From Sulfopaludibacter sp963835555 (GTDB lineage: Bacteria > Acidobacteriota > Terriglobia > Bryobacterales > Bryobacteraceae), in NCBI GenBank assembly GCA_963835555.1, contig CAWIGC010000014.1, positions 1 to 64,000 of the forward strand: a DNA stretch of 64,000 bases, in the 5' to 3' direction. The notes beneath the pieces were generated by a model. That model was not told the DNA's origin. It made no database searches and saw nothing but the letters and a program-made list of their open reading frames with translations. Of this stretch, positions 53,573-62,400 are shown piece after piece (the stretch's first letter is position 1; each line of letters begins with the position of its first letter). The position numbers and the translations under genes are program-made.

Positions 53573-54415
53573 TCACCTGTCCATCACCGACTGCACAAAA
53601 TCTCCCAACTGTTCCGCCGAAAACTCGTTGCCTTCGAAGTCTCCCGCGAGTCTGCCGGAGCGGTCGATCGCCATGGTGCGCAGCGCGTGGGTAAACAAGC
53701 CTTCATCCTGCCACACATTGACGCCGAACTGGCGGCATACGGCCTGGACCTCCGGCAGGCTGCCCGTCAGGAAATGCCACGATTTCGGATCGGCCTGCCA
53801 CGTGGCTGCGTACTTCGCGAGCACTGCGGCGTTGTCGTGCACGGGATCGATCGTGATGCTCAGCAGCACCAGGTCGCGCCCCATGCGCGCGGCGAACCGC
53901 TGATTCAGCCGGCCGAAATTGTTGGACAGGCGGAAACAATAATTGGGCAGCGGGCAGCTTGTATAAATAAAGGTCACCCCCACCACCTTGCCGGCGAAGT
54001 GCGAGAGCCGGACCCGCTGGTTCGCCTGGTCCGTCAGCGCGAAATCGGGAATGGCCTGGCCGATCTCCGGCGCCTTGGTTCCTTCCAGCAATTGCAGACG
54101 GCGCGCCAGCAGCGGCTCCTGTTCCATGCTGACGAAATGGTGCACCTGAATTCTTTCGACCCACGAATTGCCCGCGTCCACCACCAGAGTGAATTCCACA
54201 TACGCGCCCGGCCGCAGATTCGCCAGTTCCTTTCCATCGCGCACGGAAAATGGCATCGCCATGGCTTCCATATATCCCGGAATCGCCGCAATCGACGCCA
54301 CAAAGCTGCGCCGTGCCGCATCCACCTTCAAGACGATTCCCGTCACGGCGTACCGCTTCGCCGCGGCCCAGGCTGCCGAGCACGCCGCCAGCGCCAGCAG
54401 TTCCCGCCGCTTCAC
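53573..54415 (-). CDS. CusF-SCO1/SenC fusion protein, putative copper chaperone
   Basis: 280 residues from a GTG at 54415 whose GTGA overlaps the stop of the upstream gene. A signal-like N-terminus (ELLALAACSAAWAAA) precedes a CusF-like OB domain (about 23-92: VTGIVLKVDAARRSFVA, then Met49, Met52 and Met54). The SCO domain (115-280) has TFIYTSCPLPNYCFRLSNNF, with cysteines 154 and 160 in the wider-spaced CPLPxxC variant, and the copper-site histidine in LFTHALRTMAIDRSG. Role: extracytoplasmic copper delivery or thiol redox for a cuproenzyme. Coupled to the rotamase-FG-GAP gene. Confidence 0.88.
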   Translation of the reverse strand: MKRRELLALAACSAAWAAAKRYAVTGIVLKVDAARRSFVASIAAIPGYMEAMAMPFSVRDGKELANLRPGAYVEFTLVVDAGNSWVERIQVHHFVSMEQEPLLARRLQLLEGTKAPEIGQAIPDFALTDQANQRVRLSHFAGKVVGVTFIYTSCPLPNYCFRLSNNFGRLNQRFAARMGRDLVLLSITIDPVHDNAAVLAKYAATWQADPKSWHFLTGSLPEVQAVCRQFGVNVWQDEGLFTHALRTMAIDRSGRLAGDFEGNEFSAEQLGDFVQSVMDR

Positions 54416-56940
54416 CGGATGCCGCCTCCCAACCGGTAGGGCGTCCGGGCCAGCTTCTTGTATTCCGCCGCGCCTTCCTTGATTTCGATGGCCTGATTTT
54501 TGGCCACGCCGGTGAAGCGCTGCGGCGATCCCGATCCTCCCGGCCAGCGAATCTCGATGCTCTCGATTTGCGCCGCTTTCCCCAGCCCGATGTGCTGTTC
54601 CAGCGGTGAGGCTCCGAACGATCCACCGCTCCCCACGGTGCGATACACAGTCCGCGCAGCCTGACCTTCGTCCTTCACGGTCACCTGAATCCGCGCCCCA
54701 ATGGCAGACCGGTTGCTCTTCACGCCCACCAGCCGCAAGCCGATCCAATCGTTGCCGTGCCCGGGATTCTGGAACAGCCGGAACGCATGACTGTCCCCCG
54801 GCGCAGCCCCGCCAATCACCGTCAGGATATCTTCGTCGCCATCGTTATCGATATCGGCAAACGCCACGGCGTGCCCCTTGTGCAACTCGCCGGTGCCGGA
54901 TGACGCGCTGATATCCACGAAACGTTTTCCCTCCCTGTTGTGCAGCAACACGTTCGGCACCAGCGACCCATAGGTGGGATCGCCCGTCCCCAGGTACATG
55001 TCCAGGTAGCCATCGTTATCGATGTCGCCGAAATTCGCTCCCATCGGCATGAACACCTTATCCAGCCCGGCCTCTTTAGTCACATCGCGAAATGCGCCGT
55101 TGCCCAGATTGCGGTATAGCTTCAGCGTGCCGGCATTGTGGGGCAACCCGAGGTAACTGCGCGCCGTCTCGTCCACCGACATGAAGTAACTCGATACGAA
55201 CAGGTCCGGCCGGCCATCGTTATCGTAGTCGAAAAACCATGCCGGGAAGCTGTGCCCGGTGCCCAATACGCCGGCCTCTTTGGCGACATCGGTAAACGTG
55301 CCGTCGTGATTGTTGTGGAACAGCGAATTGAATCCGCGATAGTTGGAGGCGTACAGATCCATATAGCCATCGCCATCGAAATCGGCCGCAGTCACGCCTT
55401 TCGTAAACGCCGAAATATCTGTGCCGGAGCCGCGCGAGATATCCTTGAACGTGCCGTCGCCCTTATTCAGGAACAGTTGATTGGGCCCGCTTTCATTGCC
55501 CACGTACAGATCCAGCAGGCCATCGTTATCGATGTCCGCCCACACAGCGGTCTGCGTGCTGGTAGGCTCTCCCAGGCCCGCCGCCACGGTGACATCCGTA
55601 AAAGTGCCGTCGCAGTTATTGCGCAGCAGCGATTTCCGCTGCGGAAGCTCCCACCCTCCGCGCAGCACCAGAATGTCCACGCAGCCGTCATTGTTATAGT
55701 CGGCCTGAACCATATTCAGGCCGCCCAACTGCCCGCTCAGCCCGGCCTTCTCCGCGCGGTCCTCAAACGTGCCATCGCCTTTGTTATGGAAATAGTGCAT
55801 GGGCTGGCACATGTTATAGCTCGATGTGACCACGTCCAGCCGGCCGTTGTTTTCGAAATCATCGACAATCACGCCCGCCGCCATGGAAAACAAGTTGAAT
55901 CCGGCAGCGGGCGCTACATCCTTGAACCGGCCCAGATCTTCCGCCGAAGCGAAGGCCTCCGGCGGCAGCAGATACTGCTTCGGCACACCCGCAGGATACT
56001 CGCCCAGGGTCATGTAGGCCAGCATCAGCAGCCATTTGCCCTCCAGGTCGTTGGGCCGGTCCTTCAAAAACGCCAGGAAATGCTCGACGGCTTTTTCCGA
56101 ATCGGCAGTCTTGCCGTACTTCATCGCCGGGGTCATGGGAAAGAGGCACCGCTCGCCCGGATTCCGGTACACGCCGTTGGCGATCTCCGACTTGTGCAGG
56201 TACCCGATTCCCAGCATTTCCTCCATATACGGCAGCGCCCGCGGCAGGTCCTTCTTCGCCCGCGTGTACGCAATCTCCCACTGCGTCACCGCCTGGTCCA
56301 TCTCGCCTTGATAGGCGTGGAGCTGTCCCAGGGCTACGCGCGCGGACATGGCATCGGGGGCCTCCGTAGCTCCGGCAATCAATTGTTCGGCGCGATTCAC
56401 GATGGCCGCGTAAGATTGTTTCCGCATCTCGCAGATGGTGGCCAGGTTCCGATTCCAACCCTCGGGTTTATGGAAGCCTGCCAGCGCGGCTTCAGCTTCA
56501 TTGTTGCCCGAGATATCGAACGTGAATCGCACGCTGGCTTCCGCACTGACGGCGTACTGCCGCGCCTTCTGGACATTGGCGAGATCCGCGGCCTCGCCCG
56601 GCGGCAGCACCTTCAGAATGGCGTACCCCGAGGGAATCTTCACCGTCGCCGAGACGGCTCCCGGCTTCAGTCCCACCAGCGCCGCGCGCAGTTCCGCCCG
56701 CAACGCGCCGGAATCGACATTGCCCATCAGGCCGCCATCCACCGCCGTCGCGTCCACGGATTTTTCCCGCGCCAGCACCGCGAAGTCCGCCCCGTCCTTC
56801 AACTGCTGCTGAATCTTTCCGGCCTCATCCGCCGAAGTCACCACAATCATGCGCAGCGGGACCGTGTCCTGGCCGGTAACCGAGTCCAGAAAGAAAACGA
56901 GGACGACGAGGCAGCTAAGCGCGCTCCACCAACGAGCCAT
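54412..56940 (-). CDS. PPIC rotamase - TPR - FG-GAP/VCBS - ASPIC/UnbV fusion (CRTAC1-like)
   Basis: 842 residues from the ATG at 56940. A signal peptide (WWSALSCLVVLVFFLDSVTG) is followed by a parvulin-like PPIC domain (about 25-112: QLKDGADFAVLAREKSVD, VDGGLMGNVDSGAL, LKPGAVSATVKIPSGYAILKV). A helical/TPR stretch (about 170-290) leads to many FG-GAP/VCBS repeats with calcium-type loops (ADIDNDGLLDLYVGNESG, ADFDGDGYMDLYASN). The ASPIC/UnbV domain (WIGLRLVGVKSNRSAIGARI, IEIRWPGGS) ends the protein. Exported. The rotamase may assist folding of client or self, which is inference. An upstream 44-bp duplication repeats the start region. Confidence 0.9.
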   Translation of the reverse strand: MARWWSALSCLVVLVFFLDSVTGQDTVPLRMIVVTSADEAGKIQQQLKDGADFAVLAREKSVDATAVDGGLMGNVDSGALRAELRAALVGLKPGAVSATVKIPSGYAILKVLPPGEAADLANVQKARQYAVSAEASVRFTFDISGNNEAEAALAGFHKPEGWNRNLATICEMRKQSYAAIVNRAEQLIAGATEAPDAMSARVALGQLHAYQGEMDQAVTQWEIAYTRAKKDLPRALPYMEEMLGIGYLHKSEIANGVYRNPGERCLFPMTPAMKYGKTADSEKAVEHFLAFLKDRPNDLEGKWLLMLAYMTLGEYPAGVPKQYLLPPEAFASAEDLGRFKDVAPAAGFNLFSMAAGVIVDDFENNGRLDVVTSSYNMCQPMHYFHNKGDGTFEDRAEKAGLSGQLGGLNMVQADYNNDGCVDILVLRGGWELPQRKSLLRNNCDGTFTDVTVAAGLGEPTSTQTAVWADIDNDGLLDLYVGNESGPNQLFLNKGDGTFKDISRGSGTDISAFTKGVTAADFDGDGYMDLYASNYRGFNSLFHNNHDGTFTDVAKEAGVLGTGHSFPAWFFDYDNDGRPDLFVSSYFMSVDETARSYLGLPHNAGTLKLYRNLGNGAFRDVTKEAGLDKVFMPMGANFGDIDNDGYLDMYLGTGDPTYGSLVPNVLLHNREGKRFVDISASSGTGELHKGHAVAFADIDNDGDEDILTVIGGAAPGDSHAFRLFQNPGHGNDWIGLRLVGVKSNRSAIGARIQVTVKDEGQAARTVYRTVGSGGSFGASPLEQHIGLGKAAQIESIEIRWPGGSGSPQRFTGVAKNQAIEIKEGAAEYKKLARTPYRLGGGIR

Positions 56941-56994
56941 TGTCGCCAAACGAGGCAGCTAACCGCGCTCCACCAACGAGCCATTGTCGCCAAT
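56907..56994. repeat. 44-bp tandem duplication spanning a start codon
   Basis: Units 56907-56950 and 56951-56994 differ at two positions. The first holds the ATG (56940) and first signal-peptide codons of the rotamase-FG-GAP gene. The second repeats them upstream, but 44 is not a multiple of 3, so its ATG (56984) leads out of frame. Confidence 0.85.
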
Positions 56995-57027
56995 ATTACC
57001 ATTGGTTGGGGCCGGGGGCCGGAAAAC

Positions 57028-57058
57028 GGGGGTAGGGGTTGGGGGTAGGGGTTGGGGG
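57028..57058 (+). repeat. G-rich tandem repeat, quadruplex-prone
   Basis: Two and a third copies of the 13-base unit GGGGGTAGGGGTT stand on the plus strand, giving five runs of four or more G. G-quadruplex formation is plausible. It lies in the intergenic DNA upstream of the rotamase-FG-GAP gene. Confidence 0.75.
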
Positions 57059-57099
57059 CGCGCTTCGCGCTTGGGGGCCTGGGGCAGGGGGTCTACATC

Positions 57100-57262
57100 G
57101 ACCGACCGCGGCAGTGCACTTCATGCGCCGGCGGTCCTCGGCGGCCTGCTCATCGGACGGCGCGATGACGAGGGCCTGGCCGGTGAGGCCATGGCGATAG
57201 GCATTGAAGGCGCGTTTGTCGCGGGGCTTGGGTTCGAGTGTGGTCGTCTGTTCTGGAGACAT
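57100..57262 (-). pseudogene. Remnant of a RHGLTGQ-type mobile-associated ORF
   Basis: From the ATG at 57262 the frame reads KPRDKRAFNAYRHGLTGQAL and then VIAPSDEQAAEDRRR before turning into proline-rich translation of the G-rich repeat. The ALRHGLTGQ-like N-terminus is frequent in short multicopy proteins of acidobacteria and other soil bacteria. The remainder of such a protein is missing, so this is probably a 5' fragment. Confidence 0.45.
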
Positions 57263-57279
57263 AAGAGATAAGATAGTTT

Positions 57280-57328
57280 CTGGCGAGCTGTGCTCGCCAG
57301 GACAGGCCTGGAGGCCTATCCTACGAAT
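57280..57328. repeat. 9-bp hairpin plus GCCTATCCTACGAAT motif, copy 2
   Basis: CTGGCGAGC (57280-57288) and GCTCGCCAG (57292-57300) form a perfect stem with a 3-base loop. GGCCTGGAGGCC-like sequence and the 15-base motif also present at 3631-3645 follow. It may be an interspersed element of this genome. Confidence 0.5.
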
Positions 57329-57374
57329 ACCATTGGCAGTTCGGGGGATTTGCGTAAGGCGCTGATGGGTCAGC

Positions 57375-57380
57375 TATCCT
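57375..57380 (+). promoter_or_regulatory. Candidate -10 hexamer TATCCT for the CRTAC1 gene
   Basis: TATCCT ends 7 nt before the ATG at 57388. No Shine-Dalgarno is present, consistent with a leaderless start. The context GCTATCCTA resembles the one before the RNB gene. Confidence 0.4.
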
Positions 57381-57387
57381 AACGCTT

Positions 57388-59120
57388 ATGACCCGCCGGC
57401 AAGCTCTGTCGCTTCCCCTGGCCGCCCTGGCTGCCCGCGCCCAGAGTCTCAATCGCGGCATGGGCTCGCGCAATGTGCAGCCCGCTGCCGCGCGGCAAGC
57501 CTTCCGGCCTGCCGTTTCACGCCCACTTCACCGATGTCGCCCACGCCGCGGGTCTGCGATCCCCCATCATCTATGGCGATGTCGCCACCAACGACTACAT
57601 CCTCGACTCCATGGGCTGCGGCGTCGCCTTCCTCGATTACGATAACGACGGCTGGCAGGACATCCTCCTGCTCACCGGACGCCGCTGGAACGCGACTCCC
57701 GCCGGCGCCATCCTCCGGCTCTATCACAACAACCGCGACGGCACCTTCACCGATGTCAGCGAGAAATCCGGCCTGGCGCGCAGCGTGTGGGCCAGCGGCG
57801 TCACCGTTGCCGACTACGATAACGACGGCTTCGACGATATCTTCATCACCTGCTGGGGCCAGAACATTCTGTTCCACAACAACGGCGAACGGCACTTTCA
57901 CCGATGTCACCGAAAAGGCGGGGCTGACGCATCCCGGCGTGCGCTTCGGGTCCGGCTGCACCTGGATCGACTACGACCGCGACGGACGCCTGGACCTGTT
58001 CGTGGCCCACTACATGGTGTTCAGCCGCGAAGCGCTGCCCATTCGCGGCAAAGACGCCACCTGCGTCTATCGCGGCGTGCCCGTCTACTGCCGCCCCGAC
58101 GGGCTGCCGCAGGAGCGCTGCCGTCTCTTCCATAACAACGGGGACGGCACCTTCACCGACGTCAGCGAAAAATCCGGCATCCTTTCGGTCGCGCCCGGCT
58201 ATCCGCTCACTGCCGTCGCGGCCGATTTCGACGGCGACGGCTGGCCCGACCTGTATGTGGCCTGCGATACTTCGCCCAGCCTGCTGCTCCGCAACAATCG
58301 CGACGGCACCTTCACCGAACAGGGCCTGGAATCCGGCGTCTCGCTCAGCGAAGATGGCCAGGCACAGGCCGGCATGGGACTCGGCATCGGCGATTTCGAT
58401 ACCAGCGGCAGCCTGAGCATCCTCAAGACCCACTTCCGCGACGATACGCCCGCGCTCTACCGCAATAACGGCAAGGGCAGCTTTCGCGACGTTACCTATC
58501 GCGCGGGACTGGGCGTTGAAACCCGCTACGTGGGATGGGGCGCCGGCATCGTCGATCTGGATAACGACGGACTGCCCGACCTGTTCTTCACGACCGGCAT
58601 GGTCTACCCCGAGGTGGAGCGCAAACTCTCCGAGATTCCCTACAAGACGCCCAACGTGATCTATCGCAACCTGGGGGCGGGGAAGTTCGAAGAGTTGACT
58701 ACGGAAGCCGGCCCCGCCATCCTCGAAGCGCACTCCAGCCGCGGCGCGGCCTTCGGCGATTTCGATAACGATGGCGATATCGACATCCTTATCATGAACA
58801 TGAACGAGCCGCCCTCGTTGTTGCGCAACGATATCAGCGGCTCCAACCATTGGCTCAAGGTGAAGCTGATCGGCGTGGAATCCAACCGTTCGGCAATCGG
58901 AGCAACGGTCATCGCCAGCTACGGGGATCGCCGCCAGGCACAGGCCGTGCTGGCGCAATCGTCTTACCTCTCTGTGAATGACCGCCGCCTGCACTTCGGC
59001 CTGGGCCAGGAGACCAAGGCGTCGCTCGAAATCCGCTGGCCCAACGGCCGGCGTGAGACCATCGCCACTGTGCCGGCCGGGCGCCTGGTCACCATCAAAG
59101 AGGGCTCAGGGATTCAGTAG
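57388..59120 (+). CDS. CRTAC1-like FG-GAP/VCBS - ASPIC/UnbV protein, frameshifted twice
   Basis: About 577 residues. MTRRQALSLPLAALAARAQ is a Tat-like signal. An extra base near 57483 shifts the frame to PRGKPSGLPFHAHFTDVAHA, and another near 57887 (HNNGE to NGTFTDVTEKAG) shifts it again, to the TAG at 59120. The body has FG-GAP/VCBS loops (VAFLDYDNDGWQDILLLTG, ADFDGDGWPDLYVACDTS, GIVDLDNDGLPDLFFTTG) and a C-terminal ASPIC/UnbV domain (HWLKVKLIGVESNRSAIGA, LEIRWPNGRRET). Secreted, calcium-binding by analogy; function unknown. It lacks the PPIC part of its neighbour. Confidence 0.88.
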
Positions 59121-59966
59121 CGGAGCGCTCTGCGCCGCGCGATCGCGAACAGCGTCCAACAGGCCGCGCCGGATCAATCCGCTGCCGGGATAAATGAGTG
59201 CCCAGTACTTTGCCATCTTGCGGCGCGCGGAGGCATCGCTGGCGAGGATGCGCGTCTCGGTGACCACCCGGGAGCGCCCGTTGCCGGCGTCTTCAATCCG
59301 GAAATTGGCGGCGATCTTCACGGTTTCGGGCGGCGCCCAGGTGAGAAACTGTTCCGGCGAGAGACGCACTCCGGCATTGTTCCAGGGCTGTCCGGCCAGG
59401 CCAAATACAAATTCCCGCGGCGTATCGTCGAGCGGGAAGAAGCCGGATCGCGGATTCCTGATCATTTCGACGATCGGAATCATGGGGGCGACGCCCTGTG
59501 CGCCGGATGGCGCCCGGAGTTGTCCCATGGCAATGGCGCGAATCCGTCCCAGCGTCTGCATCAGAGGGATGTCCGCGAACGATACCTGGTTCAGCGCCGC
59601 GCGCACCCGTTCGGCCGGAGCGTTTATGGTGAGTTCGTGCCGCTCCTCGAAATCGTAGGTGGGCATGAACGCATCCAGCCGGGTGACGGGCGAAGCGACG
59701 GACCGCGTGTGCACCGGCCAGAACCAGGCGGCCGCGAACAGCGCGACGCCCGCAGCAACACCGGCGAACATGGCATGAGAGCGCCGGGAAAATCCCGACC
59801 ACGCCGGCGGCACTAAAGCCAAAAGGAAGCCGAGCAGGAAAACGACGATCCCCGAATACGCTAGCACGCTGGGCCACTGGAGCGGCGCAACCGAGTTCAT
59901 CCACGTCAGTCCGCCCACCGCAAGGGCGGCAATCGCGACAACGCGCAGGAGCCGAGGACGAGTCAT
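59106..59966 (-). CDS. Membrane-anchored SRPBCC-like protein
   Basis: 286 residues. Three N-terminal TM helices (VVAIAALAVGGLTW, VLAYSGIVVFLLGFLLALV, MFAGVAAGVALFAAAWFW) precede an extracytoplasmic START/SRPBCC-like domain (RHELTINAPAERVRAALNQV; EFVFGLAGQPW; IAANFRIEDAGNGRSRVVTE). The hydrophobic cavity fold suggests lipid or small-ligand binding; no catalytic residues can be named. It converges with the CRTAC1 gene, overlapping by 15 bp. Confidence 0.75.
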   Translation of the reverse strand: MTRPRLLRVVAIAALAVGGLTWMNSVAPLQWPSVLAYSGIVVFLLGFLLALVPPAWSGFSRRSHAMFAGVAAGVALFAAAWFWPVHTRSVASPVTRLDAFMPTYDFEERHELTINAPAERVRAALNQVSFADIPLMQTLGRIRAIAMGQLRAPSGAQGVAPMIPIVEMIRNPRSGFFPLDDTPREFVFGLAGQPWNNAGVRLSPEQFLTWAPPETVKIAANFRIEDAGNGRSRVVTETRILASDASARRKMAKYWALIYPGSGLIRRGLLDAVRDRAAQSAPLLNP

Positions 59967-60080
59967 AAGGCCCTCCGGACCGTCCCCAATTATAGCGAAA
60001 CAGGATCTACTTGTCCGATTCCCAACCGGCGGCGCCGCACGTGAGGGACGCCGCCAGTTTGACTTGCCGGCGCGAGTTTC

Positions 60081-62396
60081 TTACCCGCCGTTCGGTCCGT
60101 TGTGGCAGCTATAACAACCGATCACGGTACCCGCGGGGAACGATTTCCCCGCCATACTGCGGGCCGCTTGCGTCTTGGACAGAATGGTGCCGCGATAATC
60201 CGTGCCGTGACATGCCTGGCACTGGGTCGCGCCGCCCGACTCGGCCACGTCCTGATGCCGGCTTACCCACGATGAGCCGATGGGATGCAGCCCGTGCGGC
60301 CCTCCGGTGACGGTGCTGGGGACCGATGCGTGACACGCGGTGCACTCCGCCAGCATTCCCGTATGGCCTTGCAGATTGGTGCTCTGAACGTTGTCGTTGG
60401 CGATCGGAGTGGTGTACTCGGCGTGCGTGGAGTTATGGCAAGCCTCGCATTGTAACCCCCCGTGTCCGGCGGAAAAGCGGTACAGCGAGAGTCCCGAGGA
60501 AGGCACGTTGGCATTGGTCGCGAAGGTCTGATCCACCGCCACCCTCGGCGTCGTGCCGCTGGTGAAGACGGAAGTGTAGACAATCTGGCCGTTGTTGTTC
60601 ACCGCCGTGCCGGTGTGACACATCTGGCACGAAGGCTCCTGAAGCCAGCCCTGCCGTCCGGCAACGCCCACCGCGGTGGTGTTGCCATGGCAACTCTGGC
60701 ATTCGATCTCATTCGCGCCGGTGGCGTCTTTTAGCGTGCCCATGGCGCCCCTCAGGCACTGCGTTTTGGGCCCGGGGTGGCAGTTATAGCAAGCGGCGCG
60801 ACTGGTGGCCGCGTCCAGCGTGACGCCCGTCGCCGGATCGGTCACCGGACCGTGCAGCGTGTGCATCGAGGCGGTCAGCGGCGGAATTCCGCTGTAGCCG
60901 GCCAGGCCCAGTGCATTGGTGGCATGGCAGGTGCCGCAGAGGACGGGCTTGGAAGCCACGGTCGCCTCCAGTCCCGTAGTGCTGTAACCAAACGATGCGG
61001 CCGCGCCCTTAAATAATGTGGACGAAGCGAAGCGATCGTCGTGTTTGCGCAGAATGTTGAGCTTGGTGTCCTTTGCCGGGTCGGTGTTGTTGACCCAGCC
61101 CGCCGCCGGGCGCGCCGCAGCGGATATCGACGTCGAGGCGTGACACGTTGCACAGGTCATCTCATCGGAGGTCGGCAACACGATGTCCGTGGTAGCCAGC
61201 GCGGCTCCCGAAGAGTTCTTCGCGGTCAGCCGCATCATCGGAAAGTAATTCACAGGATAGGAAGAAGACGTGGGCGAATCGGCGTAGGGTGTAAGAGGAA
61301 TGCCCACCGCCTGCCACGTCTGATCCGTTGTGCTGAACGTCATGGCTTGCGGCGTATTTCCGCTGCCCGGCATGGCGAAGCCCTTCAATCCCATGTCCGG
61401 CGCCAGCACCCCGAAGCCCAGGGCGGTAGCATACTGCCAGAAATTGGTTTTCGCCGCGGAACTGGTGTTGAGCGTGTTGGTAAGCGGATCGTTGATCGCC
61501 TGATAAGTAATGGTGTAACCGCTGGGCGAAGTGACCAGGTTGCCGGCGGAATCGATCAAATGCACATGAATCGTGTTATAGGGCGGTAGTACGGCAAATA
61601 TGCTGTAGTCCCTGCCGTCAAAGCAATGCATGCCCAGATCGTTCCAGCCGATCAGCTTGTATCCGGTGGCGGTGGGTGGCGGCGTGATGGAACCGGAGAC
61701 GACCAGCGATACAGGAACCGAGGTAGTCGCCCGGCTGGTGGCCAGTGAGATGGACCCGGCGTAAGTTCCCGCTGCCAGGCTGCCCGGATTCACTTGCACT
61801 GTCAGGGAAGTGTTGGTGACCAGGCTGCCCGAAGGCGAGATGGTCAGCCAGGTGGTGTTCCCACTTACTCCGTTCGCCCTGGCCGTGAATGACGTGCGGC
61901 TGGCGGCGCTCACCGACAGCGATTGCGTTGCCGGCGCCGGGCCTCCCACCGCTGCGTTGAAGACCAGCGAAGCGGGATTGGCCGTAACTGCCGAGGTGGC
62001 CGTGGATCCGTTCATGGTTAACGACACGGGGACTGTTGTCGTCGTGCCATTGGAACTCACCAGAATCGATCCGCTATAAGTGCCCGCGCTCAGGGAACCG
62101 GGCGCCACCGAGACGGTGATCTTCTTCGTCGTGGTGAGATTGCCGACTGGATTCAGGCTGAGCCAGTTGGTGCGCCCGGTCTGCACCGAGGCGCTGATTG
62201 AGAATCTGGTCTGCGTATTCGCCGATACCGTAAAAGTCTGTGCCGTTGGCGCGGACCCGCCCACCGTCGCCGAAAACGATAGCGATTTGACGCTGATGGA
62301 TACCCTGGATCCGGAACTGTCATCTGCTAAAGCTGCTGTCGTCCACACCATCATGGCCGCCAGAAGCGGTGCTGCCAGATGCCGATGCGTAAGCAT
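60081..62396 (-). CDS. Multiheme c-type cytochrome with nine CxxCH motifs and N-terminal BACON-type repeats
   Basis: 771 residues, signal peptide (APLLAAMMVWTTAALA). Two Ig-like BACON repeats (about 30-130 and 135-235; VSVAPGSLSAGTYSGSILVS and VQVNPGSLAAGTYAGSISLA) lead to a central domain (GYKLIGWNDLGMHCFDGRDY). Nine CxxCH sites lie between about 410 and 765: CATCH, CGTCH, CYNCH, CQSCH, CQMCH, CEACH, CTACH, CQACH, CYSCH. Exported electron carrier or terminal/extracellular redox protein; BACON repeats may attach it to polysaccharide or surface. AGGAGG stands 5 nt before the ATG at 62396. A structured leader precedes it. No ccm genes are in the window. Confidence 0.93.
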   Translation of the reverse strand: MLTHRHLAAPLLAAMMVWTTAALADDSSGSRVSISVKSLSFSATVGGSAPTAQTFTVSANTQTRFSISASVQTGRTNWLSLNPVGNLTTTKKITVSVAPGSLSAGTYSGSILVSSNGTTTTVPVSLTMNGSTATSAVTANPASLVFNAAVGGPAPATQSLSVSAASRTSFTARANGVSGNTTWLTISPSGSLVTNTSLTVQVNPGSLAAGTYAGSISLATSRATTSVPVSLVVSGSITPPPTATGYKLIGWNDLGMHCFDGRDYSIFAVLPPYNTIHVHLIDSAGNLVTSPSGYTITYQAINDPLTNTLNTSSAAKTNFWQYATALGFGVLAPDMGLKGFAMPGSGNTPQAMTFSTTDQTWQAVGIPLTPYADSPTSSSYPVNYFPMMRLTAKNSSGAALATTDIVLPTSDEMTCATCHASTSISAAARPAAGWVNNTDPAKDTKLNILRKHDDRFASSTLFKGAAASFGYSTTGLEATVASKPVLCGTCHATNALGLAGYSGIPPLTASMHTLHGPVTDPATGVTLDAATSRAACYNCHPGPKTQCLRGAMGTLKDATGANEIECQSCHGNTTAVGVAGRQGWLQEPSCQMCHTGTAVNNNGQIVYTSVFTSGTTPRVAVDQTFATNANVPSSGLSLYRFSAGHGGLQCEACHNSTHAEYTTPIANDNVQSTNLQGHTGMLAECTACHASVPSTVTGGPHGLHPIGSSWVSRHQDVAESGGATQCQACHGTDYRGTILSKTQAARSMAGKSFPAGTVIGCYSCHNGPNGG

Positions 62397-62400
62397 TCAT

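Noticed and set aside
55138..57048. 636-codon plus-strand frame opposite the rotamase-FG-GAP gene
   Set aside because: It is antisense to repeated FG-GAP codons, has no recognisable domain and crosses the duplication and G-rich repeat.
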